Origin: Gloeophyllum trabeum ATCC 11539
Lineage: Eukaryota > Basidiomycota > Agaricomycetes > Gloeophyllales > Gloeophyllaceae
Direction: 5' to 3'
NCBI RefSeq assembly: GCF_000344685.1
Contig: NW_006920428.1
Coordinates: 273,293 to 287,162 of the forward strand
Length of the DNA: 13,870 nt
In this document: positions 1 to 9,540 of the stretch, in pieces
Position numbering within the stretch: the stretch's first letter is position 1
Layout of the letters: every line of letters begins with the position of its first letter
Made by a program: the position numbers and the translations under genes
Notes under the pieces: model-generated
What the model saw: the letters and a program-made list of their open reading frames with translations, nothing else
Told to the model about the DNA's origin: nothing
Databases searched by the model: none

Positions 1-483
1 CCCTATTGTTATGAATTTCAAATTACTGTAGGGTATATAAGGAGCTCAGTAGACAGTCTTAGAGAGACGCACAAAAATAATAATAAGAGACCCTCTAAAT
101 ACCAGAGAGCCTCATTGGTTCAAGTCAGCCTCAGAATCAGTTGTACTACTGTGTGCATCTGTACTGTCTTGGTTCCACAAAAGTGCTGGAACAAGCAGTG
201 TTAGTCTGGAGTTAAAGCTATCTGTGATACCTCAGAGAAGGGAAGGACTTGCAGTACTGTCTGCTGTCTGCCACAGCTAGTCTGTTTCTCTACTGTGAGA
301 AATACTTCAGTCTAGGTTTGGTGTTGGAAGTCTAGTTGTAGACCTCTGAATACCTGTGTTTGCTCTTTACCCTCATCCTCAGCTAGACTCTGGTAGTCAG
401 CTATTTTGCTTGTTTAGTTATCTGGAGATTGAAACAAAGAGATTTAACCTCTATAAAGCCTATACTCTCCCTCATCGAACACA
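1..483 (+). mobile_element. LTR-like fragment, plus orientation (left edge outside window)
   Basis: No protein is recognised here. A strong TATA box (TATATAA, 34-40) is followed by a sequence rich in short TACTGT and AGTCT words (around 25, 168, 256 and 289). The stretch ends in a pyrimidine-rich tract and AACACA near 483. A promoter-like start with a terminal ACA is what the R-U5 part of a plus-strand LTR would look like. The neighbouring gag remnant reads on the minus strand, so this piece would belong to a different element or a nested insertion. No second copy of it lies in the window and no target-site duplication can be seen, so the LTR assignment is inference from composition and layout. 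It could also be an ordinary promoter and 5' leader. Confidence 0.33.
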
Positions 484-630
484 AGGGAACTGCTCGACCA
501 ACGACAAATCCAGCATTCTCTTGGGGAACTTGACGACTGCACCGCTTAGAGATATTTAGGTGGTATTATATCAATCGCAAGTTCTGCTGACACCGCCCAC
601 TGCTCCTCGTCTGAGTCGCCTAAAAATAAA

Positions 631-3044
631 TCATCCCGCTCTAGAGGCGGGGCCTCGAAATCGAGGGCGACCTCTTGGGAAGGTCGGAATGGTGGAAATA
701 ATTCCGGAGTTGGGGTCGTTGATCGTGATCGTCTGGTCCTCATTTTTAAAATTCTTGATGCAGCTTTCGGTCAATACATCAAAGGGGTGTCCCAATAAAA
801 TGTCATAGGCTGGGTCCCGGATAACATGGATCTGGAGATAAACTGTGATGTCCCCGACCTGGAATGGAATATTGTGCGCCAATCCTAACGACATGTCGAT
901 GGTTTTATTTGCCGACTGCATCTGGAGCTGAATCATAGGGTGGTACTGAAGTCCCAGTGAATGGCAAACCGCCTCCGACATTGCTATGATCTGAGAACCT
1001 GGATCTAAAATCGCCTCGACCTTCTCCTGGTTGTCTATGAGCCCCATAATGGACCGCAACGCATGAGACTCCTTGGCCACGACCAGTTGCTTCGGCGTCT
1101 CCCCCGGACCTAAACTCCGGAGATAAATCTCATAGGGGTCGGGAACCACCAACACTCCAGGACGGATCGAACTACCGCTGTGAATTAATTGCTCCACGTC
1201 TGGCAACTCCGGGCCATCGTCTTCATCCTCCACTTCCTGTATAGTGGCTTGGAGTCGAACAGCGGGTGGTGCAGGCACTTTCTTGGGTGTCACAATGTCC
1301 CTATATTTCGCGCGGACCTCCGGAGCGATGGATAATAATTCCTCAGAGGTCAAAGAAATATTCGGAGTCTTGAGCGATCGCTCGAACACCAGATTCGAGA
1401 TGCGAGGATTATAGACAGGGGCCTGGGTGCGATAGGCTGGCTCCTTGGCTTGTGACGCTTCTGCTGCTTGAGCCGAGCCTTTCTCGACGCTCTGAGGAAT
1501 TGCCTGCCTGGGCCTGTTGACGTCCCTTGCACTGGCGAATGGATGGATTGGTCCCTCTGACATGTGAGGTGGGGACTCTCGATTTATTGCCGGCCGCACT
1601 GCTTCGGCCACTGGCTGCTCTCGTACCGGTTGACTCTTGGCTCTAGAGGGTGCAGGACCTGCCGGACCAACTCCGGACTCCTTGGAGGGGTTGGAAGACC
1701 TATTTGGCGGAGGAACGTAGACTCGGTCAAAAACCTGCTTCCCTTTCCCTCTCAACGCAAATAATTCCCGCTCCAAGGCCTCGATTCGCTCCCGCTGATC
1801 CAAATGAAACATGTCTGTGGTCTGTGGGGCCGGTCTGTTGGACATCGCAGGGGCCATCGCAGCGTTCTGCTGAACCGCGGCTACTAGAGCTTGACTGATG
1901 GATTTTGTGATGACCTCCACCAATGATGATAGGTCCTCCGTCTTCACCACCGGTGCACTCGGAGCACTCCGAGATGGCTCCGCATGCTTTTCTGTGGTTC
2001 CCATGGCCGACGTTCCATGAAGAATAAACTCCGCCGCCTTGTAAACCTCATCTACGTTGTACGGAGTGTCCGGTTAGTGGTCTATGTCCTTGATCTGGAG
2101 GCGCGTGAATATTTTGTTCCATAACTCCGGCTGGAAGCCTCTCTGGAACGCTCTCCCTTGCTCTCGAACGGATATGATGTCGTTTTTGCGGAGGTAGCGA
2201 GTGATGAGCAGAAAATCGCGATGGAATGCCGCTAAGTCCGCCAAATTGTGGATGCCCACATGCTGCCTTTCCCCTACTACACGGTCCATATCCCCGATGC
2301 TATATCTCTGGTCCTCCTTAACGGCAGGGTATAACGCCAAGACCGCTCCCTTGAAGTCCTCAAAGCTCTTGGAGTCGTCCGAAAATTCTGGGACGCCTTT
2401 CCATAGCTTCTCCTCATACATAGGCACGTATTTCACCACTACCGCGTTTTTCGTTGCGTCATTCGGGACTGCATTTGGATGAGCGGCAAATAAGTCCGCC
2501 AGGTCCTCGAAATAGCGGAGCAAGGTCCGAGGCTGCTCCGGATCGAAGCGAGGTGCGTGCTTGTCGTAGCGAGAGGGTAGACAGTACTGATGGGAGGCGG
2601 CTGAATTAACTCCGGAGTGCTGATATTGTTGGAGGGAATTTCTACGAGGCCAGATGATGATGAGAGAATGGATTCTGAGTGTACTGGCGATGGGATAAAT
2701 GGACTTGGAACGTTAAGGGCTCCGGACTCCGGGTTGAACACTGCGCGATGGCAGCTTTGGATGGTTTCTCGAAGGGGAATGTCTGGACTGTCTGGCTCCT
2801 CGGTGGAAGGTGGAACCAGATCGACTGCAGTGGCTGCGGCTAACGCTAATTGCCTACTGTGGCTATGAAGACGTCGTGGAGATGGCAGGGTGACTGGGAT
2901 ATATTCTGGATCCTGCACTCCAATAAGGTTCCTAAATGATAGGACGGCGGATAAAGTGTCGCCTTTGTCTAAGCGACGATTGGCTTCCTGGAAGAGTCGG
3001 GATAACTCCTCGAGAGGACTGGACGTCTTGAAATGGTACCCCCC
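631..3044 (-). pseudogene. Gypsy-type retrotransposon Gag and retropepsin-like protease, decayed
   Basis: Read on the minus strand, this is a Gag polyprotein remnant of an LTR retrotransposon. The N-terminal part (about 3044 to 2577) holds a helical stretch with LSRLFQEANRRL and then a Ser/Pro-rich linker. The capsid-like part (about 2577 to 2074) has LLRYFEDLADLF and ends in FTRLQIKDIDH. A charged Pro-rich linker and a retropepsin-like domain follow, with ILDPGSQIIAMSE (Asp codon at 1003-1005) and the flap-side motif DILLGHPFDVL. Two lesions are visible: an in-frame TAA at about 2071-2073, and a frame change near 2577 between the linker frame and the SRYDKHAPRF frame. No in-frame ATG precedes the N-terminal part, which is bounded by TGA at 3045-3047. 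No CCHC knuckle, reverse transcriptase or integrase was found in the window. An overlapping minus-strand frame runs on to 546 without recognisable pol. The element type follows from known agaricomycete Gag-protease proteins. Confidence 0.8.
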
Positions 3045-3048
3045 TCAC

Positions 3049-3059
3049 GGTGGGATCCA
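3049..3059 (-). other. Candidate primer binding site of the minus-strand retroelement
   Basis: On the minus strand the sequence TGGATCCCACC lies just downstream of a possible LTR end (TG at 3063-3064 on the plus strand, CA on the minus) and just upstream of the gag reading frame. LTR elements of this type start minus-strand DNA synthesis from a tRNA 3' CCA end paired to a TGG-starting site a few bases after the LTR. The position and the TGG start fit. The matching tRNA was not identified, so this is a layout-based suggestion. Confidence 0.35.
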
Positions 3060-3062
3060 AAA

Positions 3063-3650
3063 TGATATGCACAGACACACAACAATCACCAAGGACCAAA
3101 AGGAATAAACCTAAACCCCGTGATATGGGTGAAGGTGGTCCGAGACAACTGAAGGGTATTGAATAGTTCGAGGGGGAAAGGAGGAGTAAGACACCGTAGG
3201 GTAGTCCGTAGGAAGACCTAGAAAAATAAAACAAAAACCTTGACGCCTGAAACAAACACTAAGGGACGCTCCGGAGTATTTATCTCCAGAAAGTCGCAAA
3301 CAAAGTCGCAAACCACGGAACCGAGTATAGGTTCGGGCCCACGGGGATAGGAAACGCTAGAAATACTTGTTTAATTTTATTTCGCTATGTGAGACTCACC
3401 GGAGCTAATTGAATCGATGGCGGAGCTAATTCACTTCGACGAGTCAGGCCTATTGGCAAAGCTAGGATCGGTTATAATTTGCTAAGTTCGACGCTTTTGA
3501 ACTTCTCGGGTCGCTGAGATCGTAACGCTAATTCTCTGAGATGGTGAAGTTGAAACTTGTTTTTCTGTACACTACTTTGTACAATTTATACTACAGGAAT
3601 GGCTTTGCAACCGTCCGGAGATAAATAACAAATAACCGCCGCTACCCACA
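3063..3650 (-). mobile_element. Possible 5' LTR of the minus-strand Gag element
   Basis: This stretch lies where the 5' LTR of the gag remnant should be. On the minus strand it would start with TGTGGGTAGC at 3650 and end with GTGCATATCA at 3063, which gives TG...CA ends. A TATAAAT promoter-like word sits on the minus strand near 3582-3590. A word pair in inverted orientation (ATTTATCTCC at 3278-3287, GGAGATAAAT at 3617-3626) lies inside. The right boundary is chosen only from the TGT start and is uncertain. No second LTR copy is in the window to confirm it. Confidence 0.33.
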
Positions 3651-4067
3651 GGATTGCTCAGCACTTGCCGCCGCTATACCATGCACCATACAACTCCCTT
3701 GCACTCCTACTTGCTCGTCCCAACCCCTAGAGGTCGCCTTGACACTCTGCCACCTGATCCAAGCGGTCCCATCACTCCGTGCGATGCGCCGGTCATGTGC
3801 TAATTACCTCCGGCCGCTTGCTGACTGATGCTGACCTCATCGTGACTCGTATACGTCCGCACCTTTGGTAGTTTGATGGAAACGAGAGGGAGTGAGTGTT
3901 GGAGGTTGGGCATGAGGACGACACCCCTCGATAGAAGCACCCGCGGGCCCCGGAGCTAATTCATCTAGAAGTCGCATTGGTTAAGTTGCTCCGGAGCTCC
4001 TGTTCGTGGAGATAAATCATGGAATGGGTCCGTGTTTTCAGGAGTCAGACGATCCTGAGGCTTATCA
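3651..4067. other. Non-coding repeat-flanking region with short dispersed motifs
   Basis: No credible reading frame or homology was seen on either strand. The stretch carries the 12-mer GGAGCTAATTCA at 3952-3963 (also at 3422-3433), a CTCCGGAG palindrome near 3990, and GGAGATAAAT at 4008-4017. Similar words occur within the proposed LTR and the gag remnant. It probably belongs to the same repeat-rich block. Confidence 0.4.
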
Positions 4068-4251
4068 CCGGACCCAACACCATTTCGGGTTCTTTGAGGT
4101 TCACGGTCCGGACATTTACCCGAACTGGACCTTGGGTCCGGTCCCAGGTCCGGAAATTTGGGCCAATAACCGGACCGAGCCGGACCGCGGCATCACTACT
4201 ACAGAGAGAAACATCCCCGACTCCAAATGTAAGCAACGTCCCGACCGGACC
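4068..4251. repeat. Cluster of CCGGAC/GTCCGG motifs in both orientations
   Basis: At least seven copies of CCGGAC or its reverse complement occur in 184 bp, for example at 4068, 4105-4113 (GGTCCGGAC), 4134-4145 (GGGTCCGGTCCC), 4147, 4170-4176, 4180-4186 and 4245-4251. Spacing is irregular and both orientations are mixed. The overlapping open frames on both strands are explained by this biased composition rather than by a protein. Clustered short GC words in both orientations resemble the subterminal regions of some DNA transposons such as hAT elements, but no terminal inverted repeats or target-site duplication could be assigned. Confidence 0.55.
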
Positions 4252-5598
4252 GACGCCACTTTCGTTTCGACTTGAAGACAACTGCCCACACCCACCTGAT
4301 GTGAAAGGTCAAAGTGATGCAGTGCGTAGCATTCGATAAAAGGATGCATTGACACAAGTGAGGCTGACAAATGAGACTAGTATATATCTCTGAGCGGGAA
4401 CTGGGAGGAAGCCCCTTTAAATACTGATGTAGATATAAGACAGGACTATATCAATACTGTGTATGTGTCCGTACACATCAAGACTGGCATTCCACAACTT
4501 GACCAGACACTAGTACTGGAATACTTGATGGTTTCTGACTGGAGTCGGGGATTGGTGCTTGCGCCACTACGATACCTCAGTCGGTGATAGAACAGCTGAG
4601 GAAAACCAGCGGCGGCGACGCGCACGAAAAGTCTGCGCGTCGCGGGCGTTTCCGGAATGCGTCGGAACTGGTATACTACGGGAATCCTACGCTACGCTAC
4701 GGGTGGTCCGAGCTGTACGAAAAGGTAATGAACGTTCAATATTACAGCGAGTTTCATAAATATGCGGAATCGCTTCAATTTTGCTCTTGAGGTCTGACTA
4801 GGTAGAACAGGCTTCGGCGATGGTCAAAGCGTGAAATGGCTTCATGTGTTGACATAGTGTTGCCCGATTAGGGCGAGGAATTGCCTGAAGGGGCAGGGAG
4901 ACGTATCATACGTCCCGCGGATGTCTCGGACTACAAGTCTTCAGGCGGTCTTGGGCGTTTCCCTGTCATCGGGAGGGATTAATGACATCAGTGGATAAAG
5001 ATCGTATAGACATCGAAGGCATTCAGAAGACCGGCCTCGTGCAAGGTGCGCAAAAGAAAAGTTGCGGCGATTCCGCATATTTATGAAACTCGCTGTAACA
5101 ACTTTCAAACTCTGCTTTCCGTGCAATTACCACAGGCAGTTCCCGGAAGGGCCCATGCCAGTCCCTATCTTGACGGCGACGACGCAACTCGCTTAAGCAC
5201 GCTATACGGAATCTACATTGCCTGCCTTTTGCTTCCTCCCCCTTCCCACCCTCTTTTTTTGATGAGCAGCAGATTGTACAGTGCCTGGTAGCTTTCCTCT
5301 CTGTGCACCTTTTTTCCCACTGGGTTATTGAGATCGCTCGAACATTATAATATCAACACAGCAGTGTCCATTTTTAACGGCTCCGCTCGCGTTGATCTCC
5401 CACACACGGGATTCGAATTCAGGTTCATCCCGATTGTGTTCGAAGCGCAGTCAACAAGAGTCACAAGGTAAACATAGAGGTAGCGCGAGAAAAGACCGCG
5501 TCTCCAGCTGTTATGTCTTGTGTCAGATGACACGCACTTCCTGGTATTGTTTATACCACGAGTCTACCAACCCCCAGCGGTAGTGCGGCTATCCCGAC
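4252..5598. other. Intergenic region upstream of the P450, no recognised gene
   Basis: Short open frames occur (for example 4584-4790 and 5046-5291, plus), but none shows a recognisable motif or a coherent spliced extension. A pyrimidine-rich tract (about 5225-5258, just before a run of T) is typical of fungal promoter or leader DNA. An ATG at 5262 opens a ten-codon frame that ends at 5291. A TTTATACC word lies at 5550-5557, about 45 bp before the P450 start codon. The region most likely holds the P450 promoter and unrelated non-coding DNA. Confidence 0.45.
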
Positions 5599-7705
5599 AT
5601 GCCCAACTTCCAGGCTCCGTTGTACTATCTGGTCCCCTTACTATGGGCGCTTTTGTTTACCCGCTACAGGTTCAAGAAAACCGAGGCATCTTTGGATGGC
5701 GTACCCGCAGTGGGGTCTACAAACCCCATCCTCTCTTGGGTCGGAGCGTTTCAGTCCTTGACCGACTCTAGGACGATCCTGCAAGAAGGTTATAACAAAG
5801 TATGTGCGATTTATACTTGCATTTTGAGTGAAGCACTCATCCCGGACGTTCGTGGCTGTTTGATAGTATAGAGGTGGCTTGTTCAGGGTTCCAAGGTTCG
5901 ACGGATGGACTGTGTACGTCACGAGCCCAGTGCTGGTTGAAGAGTTGCGGAAAGCACCCGACGATGTTCTATCGTTCTCCGAGGCAACAAAAAAGGTACG
6001 ACCATGTAGTTAATATACGTGTTATAGCTGAACTAGTATTACAGCAACTTCAGATCAATTACACCCTCGGACGAAATATCCATGAAAACGGCTACCATAT
6101 CCCGATTGTCCGTTCTCAACTAACGAGGAGCCTAACACCTTTGTTCCCGGATGTCAGGGACGAGATAGTGGCCGCTTTCAGCGACGTCGTGCCTAAAGGC
6201 GTAGAGTCAGGTATGAAGCCAAGTCCTGTATATGTGACTCGAGGGAGTTATATGGCGCCTCCTAGACTGGGTCGAAGTGCCTGCTATGGAGTCTGTGATG
6301 CAGATCATATGTAGAACGTCGAATCGAATATTCGTTGGGCTGCCCAAATGTCAGACATCATGGCATGATTGATAGCTCCTGGTCTCACAGAAATTTTAGG
6401 TCGTGACCCGGACTACATACAGCTGAATACGAGCTTCACCTTGGACGTCGTTGCGGGAGCGGCGATTATTAACATGTTCCCGGACTTCTTAAAGCCGTGA
6501 GTTGTAGGGACTGTTTGTCGTTACAAGACAATTCACACCTGCTGTCATTTGCAGAATTGCTGGGCGATTGCTAACAAACATCAGTAAGAGCGTCCAGCGA
6601 GGCATTAACCACTTACGCCCCATAATCGAAGAGCGCCGCAGGAACTTGAACGAATACGGCCCTGATTATGAGGGAAAGCCAGTAAGTTCACCGGGCGGTA
6701 AAGGGCCGAACTCATCCTGCTATATAGAACGATATGTTGTCCTGGCTTATGAGGGCAGCTGATGCAACTGAAGGGACAGTCGAGAACCTGACTCGGCGGA
6801 TCTTGACAGTGAACTTCGCTGCCATACACACGTCGTCTACGGTATGTTTGGTGCCGGGACGCTTTCACAATGCCTCATCTATCTTCGCCAGAGCTTCACC
6901 CAGGCGCTGTACAACTTGGCGACCCGCCCCGAGTATGCAGCGCCTCTACGCGAGGAAGTAGATGCTGTAGTGGCGGAGATGGGATGGACAAAGGCCGCCA
7001 TGCAGAAGATGAAGAAACTGGATAGTTTCATGAAGGAATCGCAAAGGTTGGAGGGCCTTGGCATCGGTAAGTCACGGAGCGTACCCTCATCTCATGGAGT
7101 ATCTCATACGATGTCCACTATCAGCCGTCATGGGTCGCCTCGCGCTCAAGGGTAAGCAGTTATCTGCTCCCAAACATTGCGCTATAACCCAGATGTGTGC
7201 CAGACTTCGTATTCTCTGACGGCACCTTCATTCCTGCGGGCACCATGGTGTCTGTCGCTGCGGGGCCTATGCACCATGACGACGACGTGTACGCGAATGC
7301 GAACGAATTCGACGGCTTCCGTTTCGCGAATATAAGGGAGGAGGAAGGACAAGGAACGAAGCACCAGATGGTCTCTACCACCACAGAGTATGTCTCGTTC
7401 GGTCATGGTGAGTCCCCGTCCGACGTAAAATCGTCGTTCACTTACTTTGTCTACCGTTGCGGCGCCAACAGGTCGTCACGCATGGTCAGTCTGAACGCTC
7501 CGATATCTCGCGTCTCGTTGACTCACGATATCCCAGCCCTGGTCGTTTCTTCGCTGCAAATGAGCTCAAAGCAATGATGGCGCATGTCGTCTCCTTATAC
7601 GACATTAGGTTCCCGGACAACGTCCGGCCCGTCAATACCTACTTCGCGACAGCCTGCGTACCTGATATGAAAGCCAAGGTACTGTTCAGGAAGAGGCAAG
7701 CGTAG
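5599..7705 (+). CDS. Cytochrome P450 monooxygenase, 12 exons, 501 aa
   Basis: A haem-thiolate monooxygenase, expected to be anchored in the ER membrane and to take electrons from NADPH-P450 reductase. The substrate is unknown. Exons: 5599-5799, 5867-5995, 6045-6210, 6266-6349, 6400-6496, 6555-6681, 6728-6841, 6892-7066, 7125-7151, 7204-7407, 7472-7484, 7537-7705. All junctions are GT-AG, phases agree, and the 1506 nt give 501 codons plus stop, a normal P450 length. Visible parts: an N-terminal membrane anchor (LYYLVPLLWALLF, residues 7-19), an I-helix AAIHTSS (299-305), ExxR as ESQR (355-358), FDGFRF (409-414), and the haem loop FGHGRHACPG (439-448) with Cys446 as iron ligand. The haem loop is split over three exons, one of 13 nt. 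The style (AAIHT, FGHGRHACPGRFF) resembles fungal ent-kaurene-oxidase-like and CYP512-like families; the exact CYP family is not assigned. No disabling lesion is seen. It converges with CDC73. Confidence 0.93.
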
Positions 7706-7875
7706 GATGTGCGGACAGCGCAGGGGTCGATATGGAGGGACGTGGCACACTACAAGTTAAGAGGTCGATGAATGATACAGGTACTGGAATGGGAGTCATC
7801 TATAAACAAGGAAAAACATACGCAAAAGCGGATAGAGGGAAAGTCAAATAGAAGCGAAGGACTTCACCAAACATA
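7706..7875. other. Convergent intergenic spacer with both 3' ends
   Basis: These 170 bp separate the stop codons of the P450 (plus) and CDC73 (minus), so both 3' untranslated regions must fit or overlap here. The plus strand is purine-rich around 7800-7865. No further gene is seen. Confidence 0.6.
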
Positions 7876-9540
7876 TCATGGATTCTGTATCAACCATGGC
7901 TTGTTGGCAAGGGTCCACGTATCGAGTGTTTTCCAGAAATGCGCGACAACCGATTTGTCAACATGTCGCCTGTGAGGGTCGATCTATATGGGGAGTATTA
8001 TGAAAATATCAGGCCAAAGGACGCTCGGTTCATGCGAACCTTCAATTCAGTGACGTTCCAGTCTTTTATTTTCGGGTTCGGGGGGTCGTTCGTCCACGAG
8101 AAGTATATACCCTTGACTATAGCGGGCGTCAAGACAGCGATCCACATGCCTTCACCAAAAGGCTTACCATGATGGAACAGCTGCCTAGGGTCATTCCATT
8201 TGTACGGCCTGAACTGCCAGGCTTGGCCGGTCGTCATGACGCAGACGACGCGATCCCAAGCGTCGTTACCGAACTTCGACAGGGCTTCCACCGAGTCGAC
8301 CACAAAGTACCGAGCCTGCGACGTGGTCTGCTTTCCCGACGGCGATATATGGGTGAGCGTCCTGTATATAGCGAGCAGGTCCTCGGGTTTGGTGTTACCC
8401 TCGGCTGTGGCGCGAGCGCGGGCTTCTGCGGATGGTTCGAATCTGAGACGGGTATGCATCAGGTGAGGGGACGTGAAAGGGACACGGAGGCGACTCACAC
8501 GGCTTCTTGCAGGAACCGCTTGACATTATGCATCGTGATCAGCGCAGTCGGTGACGACGAAATCATGATGATAGGATACATATTGCCTATTGAGAGATTT
8601 AAGGGCAATATCTGTGAGCGCCGCAGCCGACTCACGAGCTTTCCGAGCCTGCAGCTTTGGGTCTGGACATATCGCGGTGAACATTACAGCGTCTTCAATA
8701 CACAAGAGCGACATACCAACAGCGGGTGCAGCAGCCGTTGCAGGTGCCCCCGGCTTGCCAGACTCTTTCAGTTTCTTTAATTTCTCCGCGAACATGTCTC
8801 TGACACTCGCAAAATTCTGCAAAGTCTCACTGTGAAGATAGCGAGTATGATCAGCTGGACGTGACTCACGTTCGGCTTGATACCGCGCAGAACTGTATTT
8901 CGATCCCGCAGTTCGATCTCACTGGCTTTGATCTTCTTCACTACCTCCACGTCCTGAGGATCTGCCACGTATCTCCGCTTCACAGGTGTGGCGCCCGTGT
9001 CTCCGGATAGCGCGGATCTGGGCAACGTACGTGCGGTCGTGCTTGACCCAGCATGAGGTGGTGAACCGGGCGGTGTTGTCGACCCACCCTCGCCTGCAGC
9101 ACCAGGAGGGGGCTCGATTCAAGTGCTCCAAATCGTAAACCTGACTTACCTGCTAGCGGGACGATCCTCTCATGCTCCACCTTCTTACCCTCCAACCACT
9201 CAACGAGTCCCTTCCTCTCCGTCACGCTCACGAACCCGACCATAAGCCCATTCTCTCGCACTGCCTTCATATATTCCGCCCCTGGCGCATCTTTGAGCAA
9301 CCATGCAAGGTAAACAGCATCCAGCGAGAAGAAGTCATCGGGATTGGATGTCGGGTGACTAGATTGTGAAGCTCCAGGTCTTAGGAAGCGTGTCGGCGTA
9401 GATTTTGGGAAGGAATGCGGGGGGATATCGATATGCGTAGCACTAGCCAAGCTTGGCGCAGTTTCTCCGTTCATTTTGTACGAGATTGGAGTGCCACTTT
9501 GGATGACACGCCGTAAACTATCAAGCGGGTCGACAGACAT
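7876..9540 (-). CDS. CDC73: Cdc73/parafibromin subunit of the Paf1 complex, 8 exons, 429 aa
   Basis: A nuclear subunit of the Paf1 complex, which travels with RNA polymerase II and supports elongation and histone modification. Minus-strand exons: 9540-9150, 9093-8870, 8816-8717, 8662-8636, 8586-8499, 8442-8168, 8116-8040, 7983-7876. The introns are 49-56 nt and GT-AG, phases close exactly, and the 1290 nt include the stop. The N-terminal domain shows FFSLDAVYLAWLLKD (70-84) and GLVEWLEG (111-118). The conserved centre has KRRYVADPQDVEVVKKI and ELRDRNTVLRGIKPN (169-205). The Ras-like C-terminal domain begins around PIIMISSSPTALITMHNVKRF (252-272) and contains WDRVVCVMTTGQAWQF, then KIKDWNVTEL, and ends with HFWKTLDTWTLANKPWL. 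Length is close to yeast Cdc73 (393 aa). The donor of intron 7 (GTTCGC) is unusual. Introns 3 and 6 are multiples of three without stops. The gene is probably single-copy and essential for normal growth, and makes a good phylogenetic marker. Confidence 0.95.

Noticed and set aside
1564..1898. Plus-strand open frames opposite the gag remnant
   Set aside because: They are antisense shadows of the minus-strand Gag-protease reading frame.
4045..4370. Overlapping open frames on both strands
   Set aside because: They arise from the biased CCGGAC-rich composition and show no protein motif.
5392..5450. tRNA-like T-loop (ATTCGAAT) and short complementary ends on the minus strand
   Set aside because: The T-stem does not pair and no D-arm or anticodon arm can be drawn, so it is not a tRNA gene.
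8663..8716. Reading CDC73 intron 3 as coding
   Set aside because: It is in frame and stop-free, but it has a GTATGT donor and a CCAG acceptor, the usual intron length, and a content (MSLLCIEDAVMF) foreign to the protein family. Retention is treated as a possible isoform only.
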